Positions 47,044 through 56,187 of a stretch of 64,000 nucleotides of DNA are shown piece by piece (positions within the stretch are counted from its first letter, which is position 1; the number at the start of each line of letters is the position of its first letter). Position numbers and translations under genes: made by a program. The stretch is from an uncultured Roseiflexaceae bacterium. GTDB taxonomy: Bacteria; Chloroflexota; Chloroflexia; Chloroflexales; Roseiflexaceae. A model generated the notes under the pieces. It had not been told where the DNA came from. It was given only the letters and a program-made list of their open reading frames with translations, and did no database searches. The stretch is taken from contig CALKHR010000100.1 of the NCBI GenBank assembly GCA_937988885.1, positions 1-64,000 of the forward strand. Reading direction: 5' to 3'.

Positions 47044-49737
47044 ATGCGCAGGCTCCTACGAGCTGTTCGATCACAAATACGTTATCGCATCATTCTTCCC
47101 TATCTCACATTAACGCTTGTTGTGATGTTGGCCGGCGCTGGTATAGCACTGGCGTTGGTCTCTGCGTCTCAGGAAGAGCGCCTCACGAATCAGCTTGCGC
47201 AGATAGCTCGCAGCACCACCGATGCTTTGGCGACTCGCGAGAGTAATCATTTGGTGTTTTTGCGTCAGGTGGCTTTCGCGCAAGCCAATCCAGCCGATGA
47301 TATCCCTGCAGTGGCCGAGTCGATCTCCAAGAGCGACGTTGCTGCTACCTCTGCGGCGCTGCGTAATTACTACTCCTATGCTCTGCTGAACCCCACGCTT
47401 GGCTTCGATCGGATGCTGGCCTTCGATAGGAACGGCATTGCACTGGTCGATTGGCTGCGCATTGAGGAAGATCCCACGGCTGCGCCTGCAGAGATTCAGG
47501 GCACCGATCTCTCACAGGTGCCGTTCGTGAAGCAACTCCTGAGCGGCGAAGTGATCGATGGTAACGATAAGTTTGCCGGTCTGATCGTGTTCCAGCCCGA
47601 TCCTCAGCCGTATTTTTACACGGCAGTGCCCATCCGCTACGATGGTGAGGTGGTTGGCGGTCTGATGGTCGGTATGAAGATCGATCCGCTGTTGAACTGG
47701 TTACAGCGCATCAGCCAGGCCGCGATCACGGTGATGTACGATCAGCAGGGTAACGCGATCGGTAGTACGCTGATCGAGCGCCCTGAGCTCGGCTCTTTGC
47801 CGATGCCCGCCCAAGTGCTGAGCGATCTGCAGAACGGCGCCGCCCGTTCGTCCTTCAATTACGAGGTGCGTCAGCGCCCCTACCAGTTCGCCTATAGTCC
47901 GCTCTACATCGCGGGTAAGCAGGTTGGCTATTACTCCGTGGGCCTCTCGCGCGATTTCCAGATCGAATCGGTCTCCCTGAGCCGCAACGCGATCATCGGC
48001 TTGACGATGGTGCTGATGCTCTGCTCGGTCGTGCTGGGGTATATGATCGCCCGCAGCATCACGGTGCCGCTCGAAAACCTGGTGGAGACGGCAGAGTCGG
48101 TGAAGGCTGGTGATTTGGAACGGCGCACGACGTTCACATCCGATGATGAGCTTGGCCAGCTTGGAGTGGCGTTCAACCAGATGACTGAGCATCTGTTGCG
48201 CCTGTACCAGACGAGCCGCGATCTCAGCACCACGATTGAGGTGGGCGCAGTGCTGAACGTGGCACACTCCACCTTACAGTCGTTTGCGCCGGGCACGCAC
48301 GTGTTGGCGCTGCTCGAATCGCGCGGTGTGTGGCGCTATGTCCTGCACGAGCAGGCTCCCGAGCAGTTGCAGCCACTGACCGGGCTGGAGTTATCGCCCA
48401 AGGAGTCGCTGCTGCTGGAGTTGGCCCAGAATCGCAATCCGCAGTTGATGCTGGCCTCCGATGAGCCGCGCCTGGCGGACATCGGCTTGGCCTCGATCGC
48501 TGGTTTCGAGAGCGTGTTGCTGGCACCGCTGTTGGCTCAGGAGCGCTTGGCTGGTGTGCTGATCTTCGGCCACGCCGACGCGCAAGCTTTTGAGGGCGCG
48601 AACAAGCCGATTGTGATGGCGACTTTGAATATGACCGCGAGCGTCCTGTACAACGCGGTGTTGTTCAGCCAGGTGCAGGAAGAGGCGAGTGAGCGCCGTG
48701 CCATTCTGCAATCGATCGGCGATGGTGTGATCGTCTGCGATCAGAATCGCACGATTATGCTGATGAATAGCGCCGCTGAGGAGATGCTGGATCTGCGCGA
48801 TTGGAACGAGGTCCGCCGCAACTTCAACGATGTGCCGCTTGTGCGCTCCGAGATCGAGCACGATCTGTTCGGCAATGAGAAGGCGGTGCTCGATCACTAT
48901 CAACTTGGCGATAAGGTGCTGCGCTTAAGCAGTGCCCCGGTGGTTGGCGAAAACGGCGCGCTCTTGGGCGAGGTGATCGTCCTGCACGATATCTCGGCGG
49001 AGGCGGCCGTGAATCAGGCCAAGACCGATTTCATCAAGGTGATCTCGCATGAGCTACGCACGCCGCTGACGCCGATCTGCGGCAATGTGGAGTTGCTGCT
49101 GCGCGGTCTGTTCGGCGAGCTCAATTCCGAGCAGCGCGAGACGCTGGAGTTGGTGCGTGGTCGGGCCGAGCAGATGAAGGACCTCGTCAACAACATCATT
49201 ATGGTGGCGAGTATCGAGGCCAATACGCTGCAGACCGAGCCAGAGCCTCAGGATCTGTGGATCGCGGTTGAGAATGCCGTGGCTCCGATGCGTCGGGCGT
49301 TTGCTAATAAGAAGCTCGAACTGAACATCGACTCGATGGAAGGCATTCCGATGGTGTTGGCCGACCGCGAGCAACTTCGGATGATCCTCACGCAAGTGCT
49401 CGACAATGCGCGGCGCTATACGCAGACCGGCGGTGTGACGATCACGGCTACTCACACGCAAACGACGGTGCGACTCGACATCCAAGATACTGGCCCGGGC
49501 ATTCCCCCTGAGGAGCGGCCTCGCCTGTTTACTCGTTTCCACCGCATCGAAGGGAATAATTCACCTGAACGTGGCAGTGGCCTTGGTTTGGCGATTACTC
49601 GTCTGCTGGTTGAGCGCCAGGGCGGCAGTGTATGGGCAACCAGTGAAGTTGGGCGAGGAAGTACGTTCAGTATTTCATTGCCGATAGCGAGCGAGCATGC
49701 ACACATCGTCGTTGGAGAAACCAACACGTCGGCGTGA
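47044..49737 (+). CDS. membrane sensor histidine kinase, Cache-HAMP-GAF-PAS
   Basis: The 897-residue kinase has a first membrane helix (about 17-40), a large external Cache-like sensor (about 45-315, with G-F-D-R-M-L-A-F-D) and a second helix (about 315-337). HAMP (about 338-390), GAF (about 395-545) and PAS (about 555-655) domains follow, then HisKA with H669 in V-I-S-H-E-L-R-T-P-L and a HATPase domain (about 775-890). Cache sensors bind small ligands such as amino or carboxylic acids. No receiver domain and no response regulator gene are nearby. Its end overlaps the next gene by 41 bases, which suggests coupled translation and a shared function. Confidence 0.92.
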   Translation: MRRLLRAVRSQIRYRIILPYLTLTLVVMLAGAGIALALVSASQEERLTNQLAQIARSTTDALATRESNHLVFLRQVAFAQANPADDIPAVAESISKSDVAATSAALRNYYSYALLNPTLGFDRMLAFDRNGIALVDWLRIEEDPTAAPAEIQGTDLSQVPFVKQLLSGEVIDGNDKFAGLIVFQPDPQPYFYTAVPIRYDGEVVGGLMVGMKIDPLLNWLQRISQAAITVMYDQQGNAIGSTLIERPELGSLPMPAQVLSDLQNGAARSSFNYEVRQRPYQFAYSPLYIAGKQVGYYSVGLSRDFQIESVSLSRNAIIGLTMVLMLCSVVLGYMIARSITVPLENLVETAESVKAGDLERRTTFTSDDELGQLGVAFNQMTEHLLRLYQTSRDLSTTIEVGAVLNVAHSTLQSFAPGTHVLALLESRGVWRYVLHEQAPEQLQPLTGLELSPKESLLLELAQNRNPQLMLASDEPRLADIGLASIAGFESVLLAPLLAQERLAGVLIFGHADAQAFEGANKPIVMATLNMTASVLYNAVLFSQVQEEASERRAILQSIGDGVIVCDQNRTIMLMNSAAEEMLDLRDWNEVRRNFNDVPLVRSEIEHDLFGNEKAVLDHYQLGDKVLRLSSAPVVGENGALLGEVIVLHDISAEAAVNQAKTDFIKVISHELRTPLTPICGNVELLLRGLFGELNSEQRETLELVRGRAEQMKDLVNNIIMVASIEANTLQTEPEPQDLWIAVENAVAPMRRAFANKKLELNIDSMEGIPMVLADREQLRMILTQVLDNARRYTQTGGVTITATHTQTTVRLDIQDTGPGIPPEERPRLFTRFHRIEGNNSPERGSGLGLAITRLLVERQGGSVWATSEVGRGSTFSISLPIASEHAHIVVGETNTSA

Positions 49738-50998
49738 TCCGCTTCGCTGGATCGCACTTGGCGCCTTGCTGCTTGCGTTCGTCTTGATCTGCTGTGTGTC
49801 GCAGGTCGTGACGTATTTGATGACCCCCAGAAATCAGGCTTCTGACCTCGATCTGTTATCGAAGAATCAGGCCGATTATAGTGTATGGCTCGATGAACTG
49901 TGGCTGCCTAATATCGGCCCCGAAGTTGTTGAAGCGATCGCCTCGGACCTAGCGACTCCTACGCCTGGTGAAGTTGCCGCTTTACCCGCTGTACCGTTGG
50001 AGGTGGTGCCCGCAGTACCTGGTGCACCAACACCAACTCCTGCTGCTGTCAATCCTGTGATTGTGACGCTGACACCGACACCGACGCAGGGCAGCGTGAT
50101 CGCTGAGGGACCGACATCCGTCGCTACTGCGACAGCGGTTGTTTCTCAGCCGCAGGCCACCAGCGCACCCACGAGCGATGCGGACGTTCCTATTCCCACG
50201 CCGACTGCGCCGAGTGTGGAGCCGCCTACCAGCACGGTAACATCGGCGACAAGTGCGCCGCCAACCAACACTGCAGAACCTGAGCAACCACCGACCGTTA
50301 CTCCTCGGCCCGACTCGCCGTCGCGCCCAACTAGCGTGATCCCAACCGATATCCCTACCGAGCCACCGACGAGCGAGCCACCGACGAGCGAGCCACCGAC
50401 CAGCGCGCCACCGACGAGCGAGCCACCGACGAGCGAGCCGCCAACGAGTACGCGCAAGCCAGAGGAACCTCCGCGACGCACCAATACACCAGTGACGCCG
50501 ACGAATACGCCGACGCACACACCGCCGCCGACGAATACGCCGACGCACACACCGCCGCCGACGAACACGCCGACGCCGACACCGGTACTGGCGAACTTGA
50601 CGATTACGAAGAGTGTAACGCCGTCCTCAATGACGCCAGGCGATACGACGCTCGCAGTGGTGTACGAGATTCAGATCACCAATAACAGCCCGTTCCCGGT
50701 CACATTGACTAGGATCATTGATAATATGAGCGCTATTCAACCCTTTGATGGCAGTGGCTGTCAGATGATACCGAATAATGGCACCTGTCTCGCACCTATC
50801 TTGCAACCAGGCACTTGGGAATGGAATGGGAGTTTGTCGCTGAATATGGGCGCGAATGCGGTATTGCGCATCGAAGGAGTAATGGATCGCTCATTGGCAG
50901 TGTCAACTCAATACTGCAATACTGCGGTGGTGGAGTTCACCTACCAGGGCAATCCAGATAGCCGCAACACCCCTCAAGCCTGCTTCATTTTCAATTGA
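49697..50998 (+). CDS. Pro/Thr-rich anchored surface protein
   Basis: The 433-residue protein has one membrane helix (about 17-42) followed by a helical stretch and about 220 residues rich in Pro and Thr, including six E-P-P-T-S units and three P-T-N-T-P-T-H-T-P-P units. It ends in a beta-sandwich-like domain (about 295-433) starting L-T-I-T-K-S-V-T-P that resembles DUF11/COG1361-type extracellular repeats. Four cysteines lie in the last 110 residues. The long linker would hold the terminal domain away from the membrane. The ATG lies inside the kinase gene (41-base overlap). No enzymatic motif is present. The role is unknown; it may be a surface partner of the Cache kinase. Confidence 0.78.
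   Translation: MHTSSLEKPTRRRDPLRWIALGALLLAFVLICCVSQVVTYLMTPRNQASDLDLLSKNQADYSVWLDELWLPNIGPEVVEAIASDLATPTPGEVAALPAVPLEVVPAVPGAPTPTPAAVNPVIVTLTPTPTQGSVIAEGPTSVATATAVVSQPQATSAPTSDADVPIPTPTAPSVEPPTSTVTSATSAPPTNTAEPEQPPTVTPRPDSPSRPTSVIPTDIPTEPPTSEPPTSEPPTSAPPTSEPPTSEPPTSTRKPEEPPRRTNTPVTPTNTPTHTPPPTNTPTHTPPPTNTPTPTPVLANLTITKSVTPSSMTPGDTTLAVVYEIQITNNSPFPVTLTRIIDNMSAIQPFDGSGCQMIPNNGTCLAPILQPGTWEWNGSLSLNMGANAVLRIEGVMDRSLAVSTQYCNTAVVEFTYQGNPDSRNTPQACFIFN
50360..50449 (+). repeat. six tandem 15-bp units
   Basis: Unit GAGCCACCGACGAGC (E-P-P-T-S) is repeated six times. Copies 1, 2 and 5 are identical; copies 3, 4 and 6 differ by one to three bases. It lies inside the Pro/Thr-rich gene and is a likely site of copy-number change. 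Confidence 0.85.
50498..50587 (+). repeat. three tandem 30-bp units
   Basis: Copies at 50498-50527 and 50528-50557 are identical, and 50558-50587 is a degenerate third. Each encodes P-T-N-T-P-T-H-T-P-P. Confidence 0.85.
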
Positions 50999-51184
50999 TG
51001 GTGTAGCATAAGCCTCTTGTGGCCTGCGCCAACGTGTGATTGTGGTGGCGATGTGCGATCAAGTGGCGGATGGAATGGCCGTTGCAGGGGTGCCACTCGC
51101 GGTGTACAAAGAAATACCTTGCTGCCGCAGGCTAAAACAGGGTTGATACTGACTCTGTCCAATCAGGTTTGGTATCAGAATCGT

Positions 51185-51222
51185 TTGAGGGTCGTTTCAC
51201 TTGTAAGTGAAGCGGCCCTCAA
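51185..51222. terminator. long hairpin between convergent genes
   Basis: An 18-bp stem (51185-51202 with 51205-51222, two G-T pairs) with a two-base loop lies between the surface-protein gene and the subtilase gene. The T tract is missing on both strands. Confidence 0.55.
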
Positions 51223-51253
51223 TGATTGTGCATCGCCTTGTGGTAAAGGCAGT

Positions 51254-54200
51254 TTACTGCAGAACGACCATCGGGAGCATTACGCGCCGCTGATCGGGGT
51301 TGTACAGGCGCGATTCTGCGACGCTGTACAGATCGATGAGTTCAGCCTGTTGTTCTGGCCGATTATGATGATGCAGCAGCAGCAACTTTTGATTCTGGCG
51401 CATCGCAACGAGCATGCTGTTCACGAAGCCGCTGATCTGGCTGCCGTGCGTATCCACGAAGAGCGGTCGCTGACCAAACTCCACCGCCCCGTTGATCGGT
51501 GTGATGCCGGCCTGGAGGAGATTGTATTCTAGCGCACCCGTCGCGGGCACCCGATCGACCCGTTGATTGAAGTAGTTTGCATCGCGGGCATACGTCTCGA
51601 CATAATAGCGAATGCGAGGCTGTGCACTCGTGAGACCGATCTGGCTTGCACCCACCGCCTGGAACATCACCGAGCTATTGAACGGCGCGCTATCCAAGTT
51701 CGCGCTCGATGCGCTGGCCGGAGCGGGCCAGGTGTTCCACGACGAACGGGCGATCGGCGACCACTGGCCGTCTGGCAAGATGCGATACACCACGTTGACG
51801 AACACATCGTTCACCTGCCAGGTGGAACTGTTCGAGTTCGTGTTGATAATCACGTAATCGTCGATGCCATCGAGGTTCGAGTCGATGTAGGTGCGGAATT
51901 GGATCTCGTTGGGTGTGGACCAAGGCGCATAGTTCGCCAATCCAAAGAACAGCACGCTCAGATCGACTTGGCCAACCAATCCATAATTGGAAGTCACGCC
52001 CACGTACTTCACATCGGCGGCTTGCAGGCTTGTGTTGAGATTGGGTATCTGCGGGCTGCTTGCGGCCAACTCGAAGGCGCTGACGAGCGGTGTCTGCGCT
52101 GAACCAACCCAGTTGACAAGGCCAGCATTGCGTGCGCCAGTGTTGATTAAGTCGAGCGAGAACGTGTTGGTGCCTGGCGGAAGGATCAAGAAAGAATTCG
52201 TGGCGCGCGCCTCTGACGCCGATTTCGGGAAGATCTGGAACGGCACCCGCAACGTCTGCGGCTCGGCGCGCTGATACGGCTCCTCGACGCCCATAAACGT
52301 GCGCTGTTCGAGATCGTAGAGATCCTTATCATCGTCGTCGTGGCGGCCCGTGCCGAACAGGATGATCTTATTGGGCTGCACCTCGATCGTCTTGTGGCTC
52401 ACCCGCCGCGTTGTTTGTGGATCGCTTCCGGCCTGGTAGAAGGTGATGGTGTATGTGCCCGGCGCGATCGGTTGATACGCGCTCACCTGTCCCACGCCGA
52501 GCCCTGCGAGCTGCAACTCACCGTCGATATACACATCCAACGGCCCAATGTCCCAGTTCTCGCCCACGCGGTTGGCGTTGAGGAAGTGGATCAGCGACTG
52601 ACCGGGCGGAGGCGATGGTGCCGTCTCATCGACCACCAGTAGGCCGAGCTCATCGGGACGCCCGACCATAACCAATGAGTAATCGCGCCCCGCAGCCAGA
52701 TCAACGGGCACCTCCATCACCACCGTGCGCTTATTGGGGAGCCGAATGTACACAGTGTGCTGGCCTGGCTCGACCGTGTAGTACTCCTGCACCTCGCGGG
52801 AATCGAGCGATTCATCCAGCAGCAGATCGTCGATGAACATATCGACGTCGCGGAAGTGCGCTGCGTGAGCCGCCCGTACGCGCGTCTCATTGCCCCGTGT
52901 GTCGGAGTGAATGTGCACATAACCGCTGTGCTCGGCCAAACCGTAGCGTGCGAAGTTATTCTGTGTTGGCGGCGTGAACGCATCGAATGTGGCTGTCAGT
53001 TCCGATGGATCAACTGTCACGCTGATCGGTAGGGTGAGGCTGCTGTGCGGCTCGATCTCGACCTGGGTGGCGGGCAACTCCACTGTCACGCCCGTCTCGC
53101 TGACGACGGTTGTGACGCTCAGCGTGACCGTGCGGGTCAGGTTGCTCTCATTCTGCAGGAATAGCGGCTGGGCCTGGCTCCATGGCTGGCTGATCCAGGG
53201 CGCGCCGTATGAGAGCGTGGCGGTATCGCTCAGATCGCCAGTGGAGGCGAGCAGATCCACATTGGAGAGTGCCGACAGGTTGAGTTGGCCCGCGCCGACC
53301 AACGAGGGCGGGTAGAGCGCGCCTTTATTGGTACTCACTGGGCTTGCGGTGTTCAGCAGGGCCGCCTTGACCTGATTGGGCTGCCAATCGGGGTGTTGCT
53401 GCAACAACAGGGCGGCGGCGCCAGCCACCTGCGCGGCGGAGCCAGAGGTGCCGCTCATGCTGAGCGTGCCCGTGCCGCTACCGATCGCCGCGCCCGGAAT
53501 ATTCGTGCCGGGTGCGACGAGTTCGGGTTTGATGGTCTGATTACCACGTTGTGGCCCGCGCGAGCTGTACGATGCGACTTCTTGCGGCGCTAGGGCCATG
53601 ATCCCAGGCGCAGGCAAGTTCGTTGTTGTTTGATCGACCGTCGCGCCAACTGCGATAGCATGATTGGCGCTGGCTGGCGAATTGACGCTGTAGAACGTGT
53701 TCCCCAGGTCGCCCGCCGATGCAACCACGACGATACCAGCTTGGACCGCATTGTTCACTGCAATCGCGTCGGGGTCGTCGTTGCTGCCGAAGCCAGAACC
53801 AGTCGAAATATTGAGAATATCAAGCCGATCCGAGGTATCACCATCGCCGTTCGGGTCGAGCGCGTACTCGATCGCCGGGATCATCAGCACGCTCGAACCT
53901 TCGCACCCAAAGATTTTGAGTGCGTACAGCTCGGCCTCTGGCGCGACACCCGGCAGGAGGCTAAAGGCGCTTTGGTCCTGTTCGATGGGGTACGGGCCCG
54001 TGTAAGGGCTGCCATCGGCGAGCACGCCCTGGCCTGCCAACAGGCTCGCGACATACGTGCCGTGGCCGTTGCAATCGAGCGGATCGGCATCGGGCTGCGG
54101 AATGCGTCTAGCGGGGTCGGGACTTGAGGCATCGTAGGCATCCCCCGCGAAGTCGAAGCCACCCACCACACGGGCGGTTGGGAAACTGCCCGCCTCGATG

Positions 54201-54802
54201 ATGGAGGGATTGTTGCTACTGTAGGCCGCAGGTGTGCCGGGGCCGCCGAAGGTGGCGTGCGTGTAGTCGATGCCGCTATCGATCACACCGATGCGTACAC
54301 CACGTCCAGTGATGCCCTCTTGCATTGTTTGCGCCACTTGGGCGAGCAGCGCGGCATTCTTGGAGCTGAAAGCGTTCGGCTCTTTGGGTGGGATCACATG
54401 GAGGGCGTTGATACCGGGCAACTGACGAAGTTGATCGATCCGATCTGCATTGATCGACACCGCAATGCCATTGTAGGCGAGGCGCGTGCTGAATAGCACG
54501 GTGGCGCCAAGTTGGGGCAATTGGCGTTGCAGCGTTTGTTGTTCGTTCTGAATACGAATCCGCTGTGAGCGGTGAAGGGTATCGGGCAGCGCAGCGACAG
54601 GTGCCGAGGCAAGCTCGATCATCACTGTGATGCGTTCGGTGCTAGCCGTTTGTGTAGGTAGCAGTTGCGCGTTTTTAGAAACAGGTTCAAAGATAGGTGG
54701 TGCGTTGTTGACTTGTCTGTCTGCCGTCCATCCTGTGGGGACAAGGAGCACAGCAAATAACAAGCTTAATACGGCGATCAATGCAGCATATCGTCGACCC
54801 AT
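51254..54802 (-). CDS. secreted subtilisin-like serine protease (S8)
   Basis: The 1182-residue protein has a signal peptide (M-G-R-R then a hydrophobic stretch to about 24), an inhibitor-like propeptide (about 55-140) and an S8 domain with D175 (V-I-D-S-G), H247 (G-H-G-T-Y) and S453 (S-G-T-S-G). The oxyanion-hole residue, normally Asn in A-G-N, is D365 (S-A-G-D-L-G-N). A large region without obvious catalytic motifs (about 480-1182) is made of beta-sandwich-like repeats, including a PEGA-like stretch, and probably aids substrate or surface binding. No sorting signal is visible at the C-terminus. The start at 54802 has GGGGGA upstream. The enzyme likely degrades extracellular protein. Confidence 0.88.
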   Translation of the reverse strand: MGRRYAALIAVLSLLFAVLLVPTGWTADRQVNNAPPIFEPVSKNAQLLPTQTASTERITVMIELASAPVAALPDTLHRSQRIRIQNEQQTLQRQLPQLGATVLFSTRLAYNGIAVSINADRIDQLRQLPGINALHVIPPKEPNAFSSKNAALLAQVAQTMQEGITGRGVRIGVIDSGIDYTHATFGGPGTPAAYSSNNPSIIEAGSFPTARVVGGFDFAGDAYDASSPDPARRIPQPDADPLDCNGHGTYVASLLAGQGVLADGSPYTGPYPIEQDQSAFSLLPGVAPEAELYALKIFGCEGSSVLMIPAIEYALDPNGDGDTSDRLDILNISTGSGFGSNDDPDAIAVNNAVQAGIVVVASAGDLGNTFYSVNSPASANHAIAVGATVDQTTTNLPAPGIMALAPQEVASYSSRGPQRGNQTIKPELVAPGTNIPGAAIGSGTGTLSMSGTSGSAAQVAGAAALLLQQHPDWQPNQVKAALLNTASPVSTNKGALYPPSLVGAGQLNLSALSNVDLLASTGDLSDTATLSYGAPWISQPWSQAQPLFLQNESNLTRTVTLSVTTVVSETGVTVELPATQVEIEPHSSLTLPISVTVDPSELTATFDAFTPPTQNNFARYGLAEHSGYVHIHSDTRGNETRVRAAHAAHFRDVDMFIDDLLLDESLDSREVQEYYTVEPGQHTVYIRLPNKRTVVMEVPVDLAAGRDYSLVMVGRPDELGLLVVDETAPSPPPGQSLIHFLNANRVGENWDIGPLDVYIDGELQLAGLGVGQVSAYQPIAPGTYTITFYQAGSDPQTTRRVSHKTIEVQPNKIILFGTGRHDDDDKDLYDLEQRTFMGVEEPYQRAEPQTLRVPFQIFPKSASEARATNSFLILPPGTNTFSLDLINTGARNAGLVNWVGSAQTPLVSAFELAASSPQIPNLNTSLQAADVKYVGVTSNYGLVGQVDLSVLFFGLANYAPWSTPNEIQFRTYIDSNLDGIDDYVIINTNSNSSTWQVNDVFVNVVYRILPDGQWSPIARSSWNTWPAPASASSANLDSAPFNSSVMFQAVGASQIGLTSAQPRIRYYVETYARDANYFNQRVDRVPATGALEYNLLQAGITPINGAVEFGQRPLFVDTHGSQISGFVNSMLVAMRQNQKLLLLHHHNRPEQQAELIDLYSVAESRLYNPDQRRVMLPMVVLQ

Positions 54803-55109
54803 ATCGCATCCCCCGAGACACACGCCCTGGTGTGCATAATTGCTGTTTCAGTTATTTCACCGCGTTCCTATGCGGTAAATGGCGCGTTCGTGCTACTTGT
54901 AGGCCGCCTACCTGAAGGTAAGCAAAATGTGTTTCGCGCCGGGTCGTGCGGGCGGTGCGACAAGGCTGGCGAAATGTAGGCAATGTGGTTATGGTAGCAG
55001 CGCTGCACATTAAAGCACAGCGAAAGGGCGTGCTTACTCTTCTCCACTATGAGGAACATCTCTGTTGGTTTCTCTGACCAACATCTGAATCGAAGAATAA
55101 AGATAACAG

Positions 55110-55136
55110 ATGCCGCAGCGTAGCCTTCTGCGGCAT
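55110..55136. terminator. 9-bp hairpin in the gap
   Basis: ATGCCGCAG and CTGCGGCAT pair perfectly around a nine-base loop. On the minus strand CTGTTATCTTTATTC follows, so it may be a weak terminator in that direction. Confidence 0.35.
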
Positions 55137-55300
55137 ATTGGTTGGCTCTTATATGGCGCCTATTGTATCATACGTACTAATATCGTAGTGTGACGTTTTT
55201 TTCATCAAACTGCTAGTTTTCCCCCTTGATTTAAATAAAAATTCATTTTTCTGCTGCATGCTCGAATGGGATTTGGCTTGTAGAAGCGCTCGCAGAGGGT

Positions 55301-55339
55301 CTGGTGCTTGGTGACTCGATGCAATCTACCAAGCACCAG
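55301..55339 (-). terminator. hairpin after the prepilin peptidase gene
   Basis: CTGGTGCTTGGT (55301-55312) and ACCAAGCACCAG (55328-55339) pair perfectly around 15 bases. It begins 10 bases after the stop on the minus strand. No T tract follows. Confidence 0.55.
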
Positions 55340-55349
55340 CAGATCTATA

Positions 55350-56111
55350 TTATCGTTGAAGGCCGAAGATCAGGAGGTACGAGAGGGCACCGAGGCAGAG
55401 GAACGTACCGTAGGAGATATACTCGGGAACGTTTTCGCGCCCGATGCGGCGCAGTACAATCAGCACCGCCGAGTAGATACCCGCCAGCAGCATCCCATAA
55501 AACAGGGCCCGATCGAGGCGTGTGAGCCCCAATGCTGCGCCGATAAAAATGCTCAGATAGACATCGCCAAGCCCAAACGGCGCGGATTTGCCGGGAAAGA
55601 GGAACTTCGCGAGCAGGAAGAAGAGCGTGAACACGAAGCCGCTCACCAACGCGCCGAGCACCGAGTTGAGGATCGAATGGTACGGGCTGAGGGCCAACGA
55701 GGCCAGCAAGGCGATGAGCGCCGCGCCGAGAATGACAAAGGTGTAAATAAATCGGTGCAGCCAGTCGATGCCACCCGTGATGAGCAGGATGGCGGCGACA
55801 AAGGCGAGGTAGAAGAAGATCAGCTGAAAGCCGTATAACTGGTAGAAGCGCACCAGCGAGAAGGCCATCAACAACTCGACGAGCGGGAAGATCCAGTTGA
55901 GTGGTTTGCCGCAGCAGCGTCCTCGTCCTCCTTGGGCCACCCATCCTACAACGGGCAACAGTTGCCACCAGGCCAAGGGCGCACCGCAGCGCGTGCAGTG
56001 CGGCTTTCCGCCTCCTGAGGCACCCTCGCGCGGCAGGCGGATGATCACCAGATTCAGCAGTGTGCCGAGCAGTAGGCCAGCAACGAAGACGATAGCAATG
56101 AGTGGGTTCAT
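55350..56111 (-). CDS. pilD: prepilin peptidase (A24 family)
   Basis: This membrane aspartyl protease cleaves, and often N-methylates, type IV pilin leader peptides. The 253-residue protein has an N-terminal domain with C-T-R-C and a reduced second cysteine pair (R-C-C-G), followed by about seven membrane helices. The catalytic aspartates are in G-G-I-D-W and F-G-L-G-D-V. The G-x-G-D motif is the hallmark of the family. The start at 56111 has GAGGGAT upstream. An overlapping frame of similar length in this region is a shadow. It follows aroE by 76 bases. Type IV pili would fit a gliding filamentous organism. No pilin genes are in the window. Confidence 0.88.
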   Translation of the reverse strand: MNPLIAIVFVAGLLLGTLLNLVIIRLPREGASGGGKPHCTRCGAPLAWWQLLPVVGWVAQGGRGRCCGKPLNWIFPLVELLMAFSLVRFYQLYGFQLIFFYLAFVAAILLITGGIDWLHRFIYTFVILGAALIALLASLALSPYHSILNSVLGALVSGFVFTLFFLLAKFLFPGKSAPFGLGDVYLSIFIGAALGLTRLDRALFYGMLLAGIYSAVLIVLRRIGRENVPEYISYGTFLCLGALSYLLIFGLQR

Positions 56112-56187
56112 CGGAATCCCTCGTGTGTGGATATCCTGGCCCATGCGCAGCCCGGCACAATGCCGTGAAGCCACCTGGGCACTGCGA

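Larger units (their letters stand above)
54803..55349. other. gap upstream of the subtilase gene
   Basis: No gene is supported. The part next to the subtilase gene contains several short palindromes (for example ACCGC/GCGGT near 54868-54886). Further on lie a 9-bp hairpin (55110-55136) and the hairpin that follows the prepilin peptidase gene (55301-55339). About 55170-55260 is AT-rich. Confidence 0.5.

Noticed and set aside
55345..56160. 271-codon frame overlapping the prepilin peptidase gene on the same strand
   Set aside because: The other frame encodes the G-x-G-D aspartyl motif and membrane helices. This frame gives an Arg/His-rich product without features.
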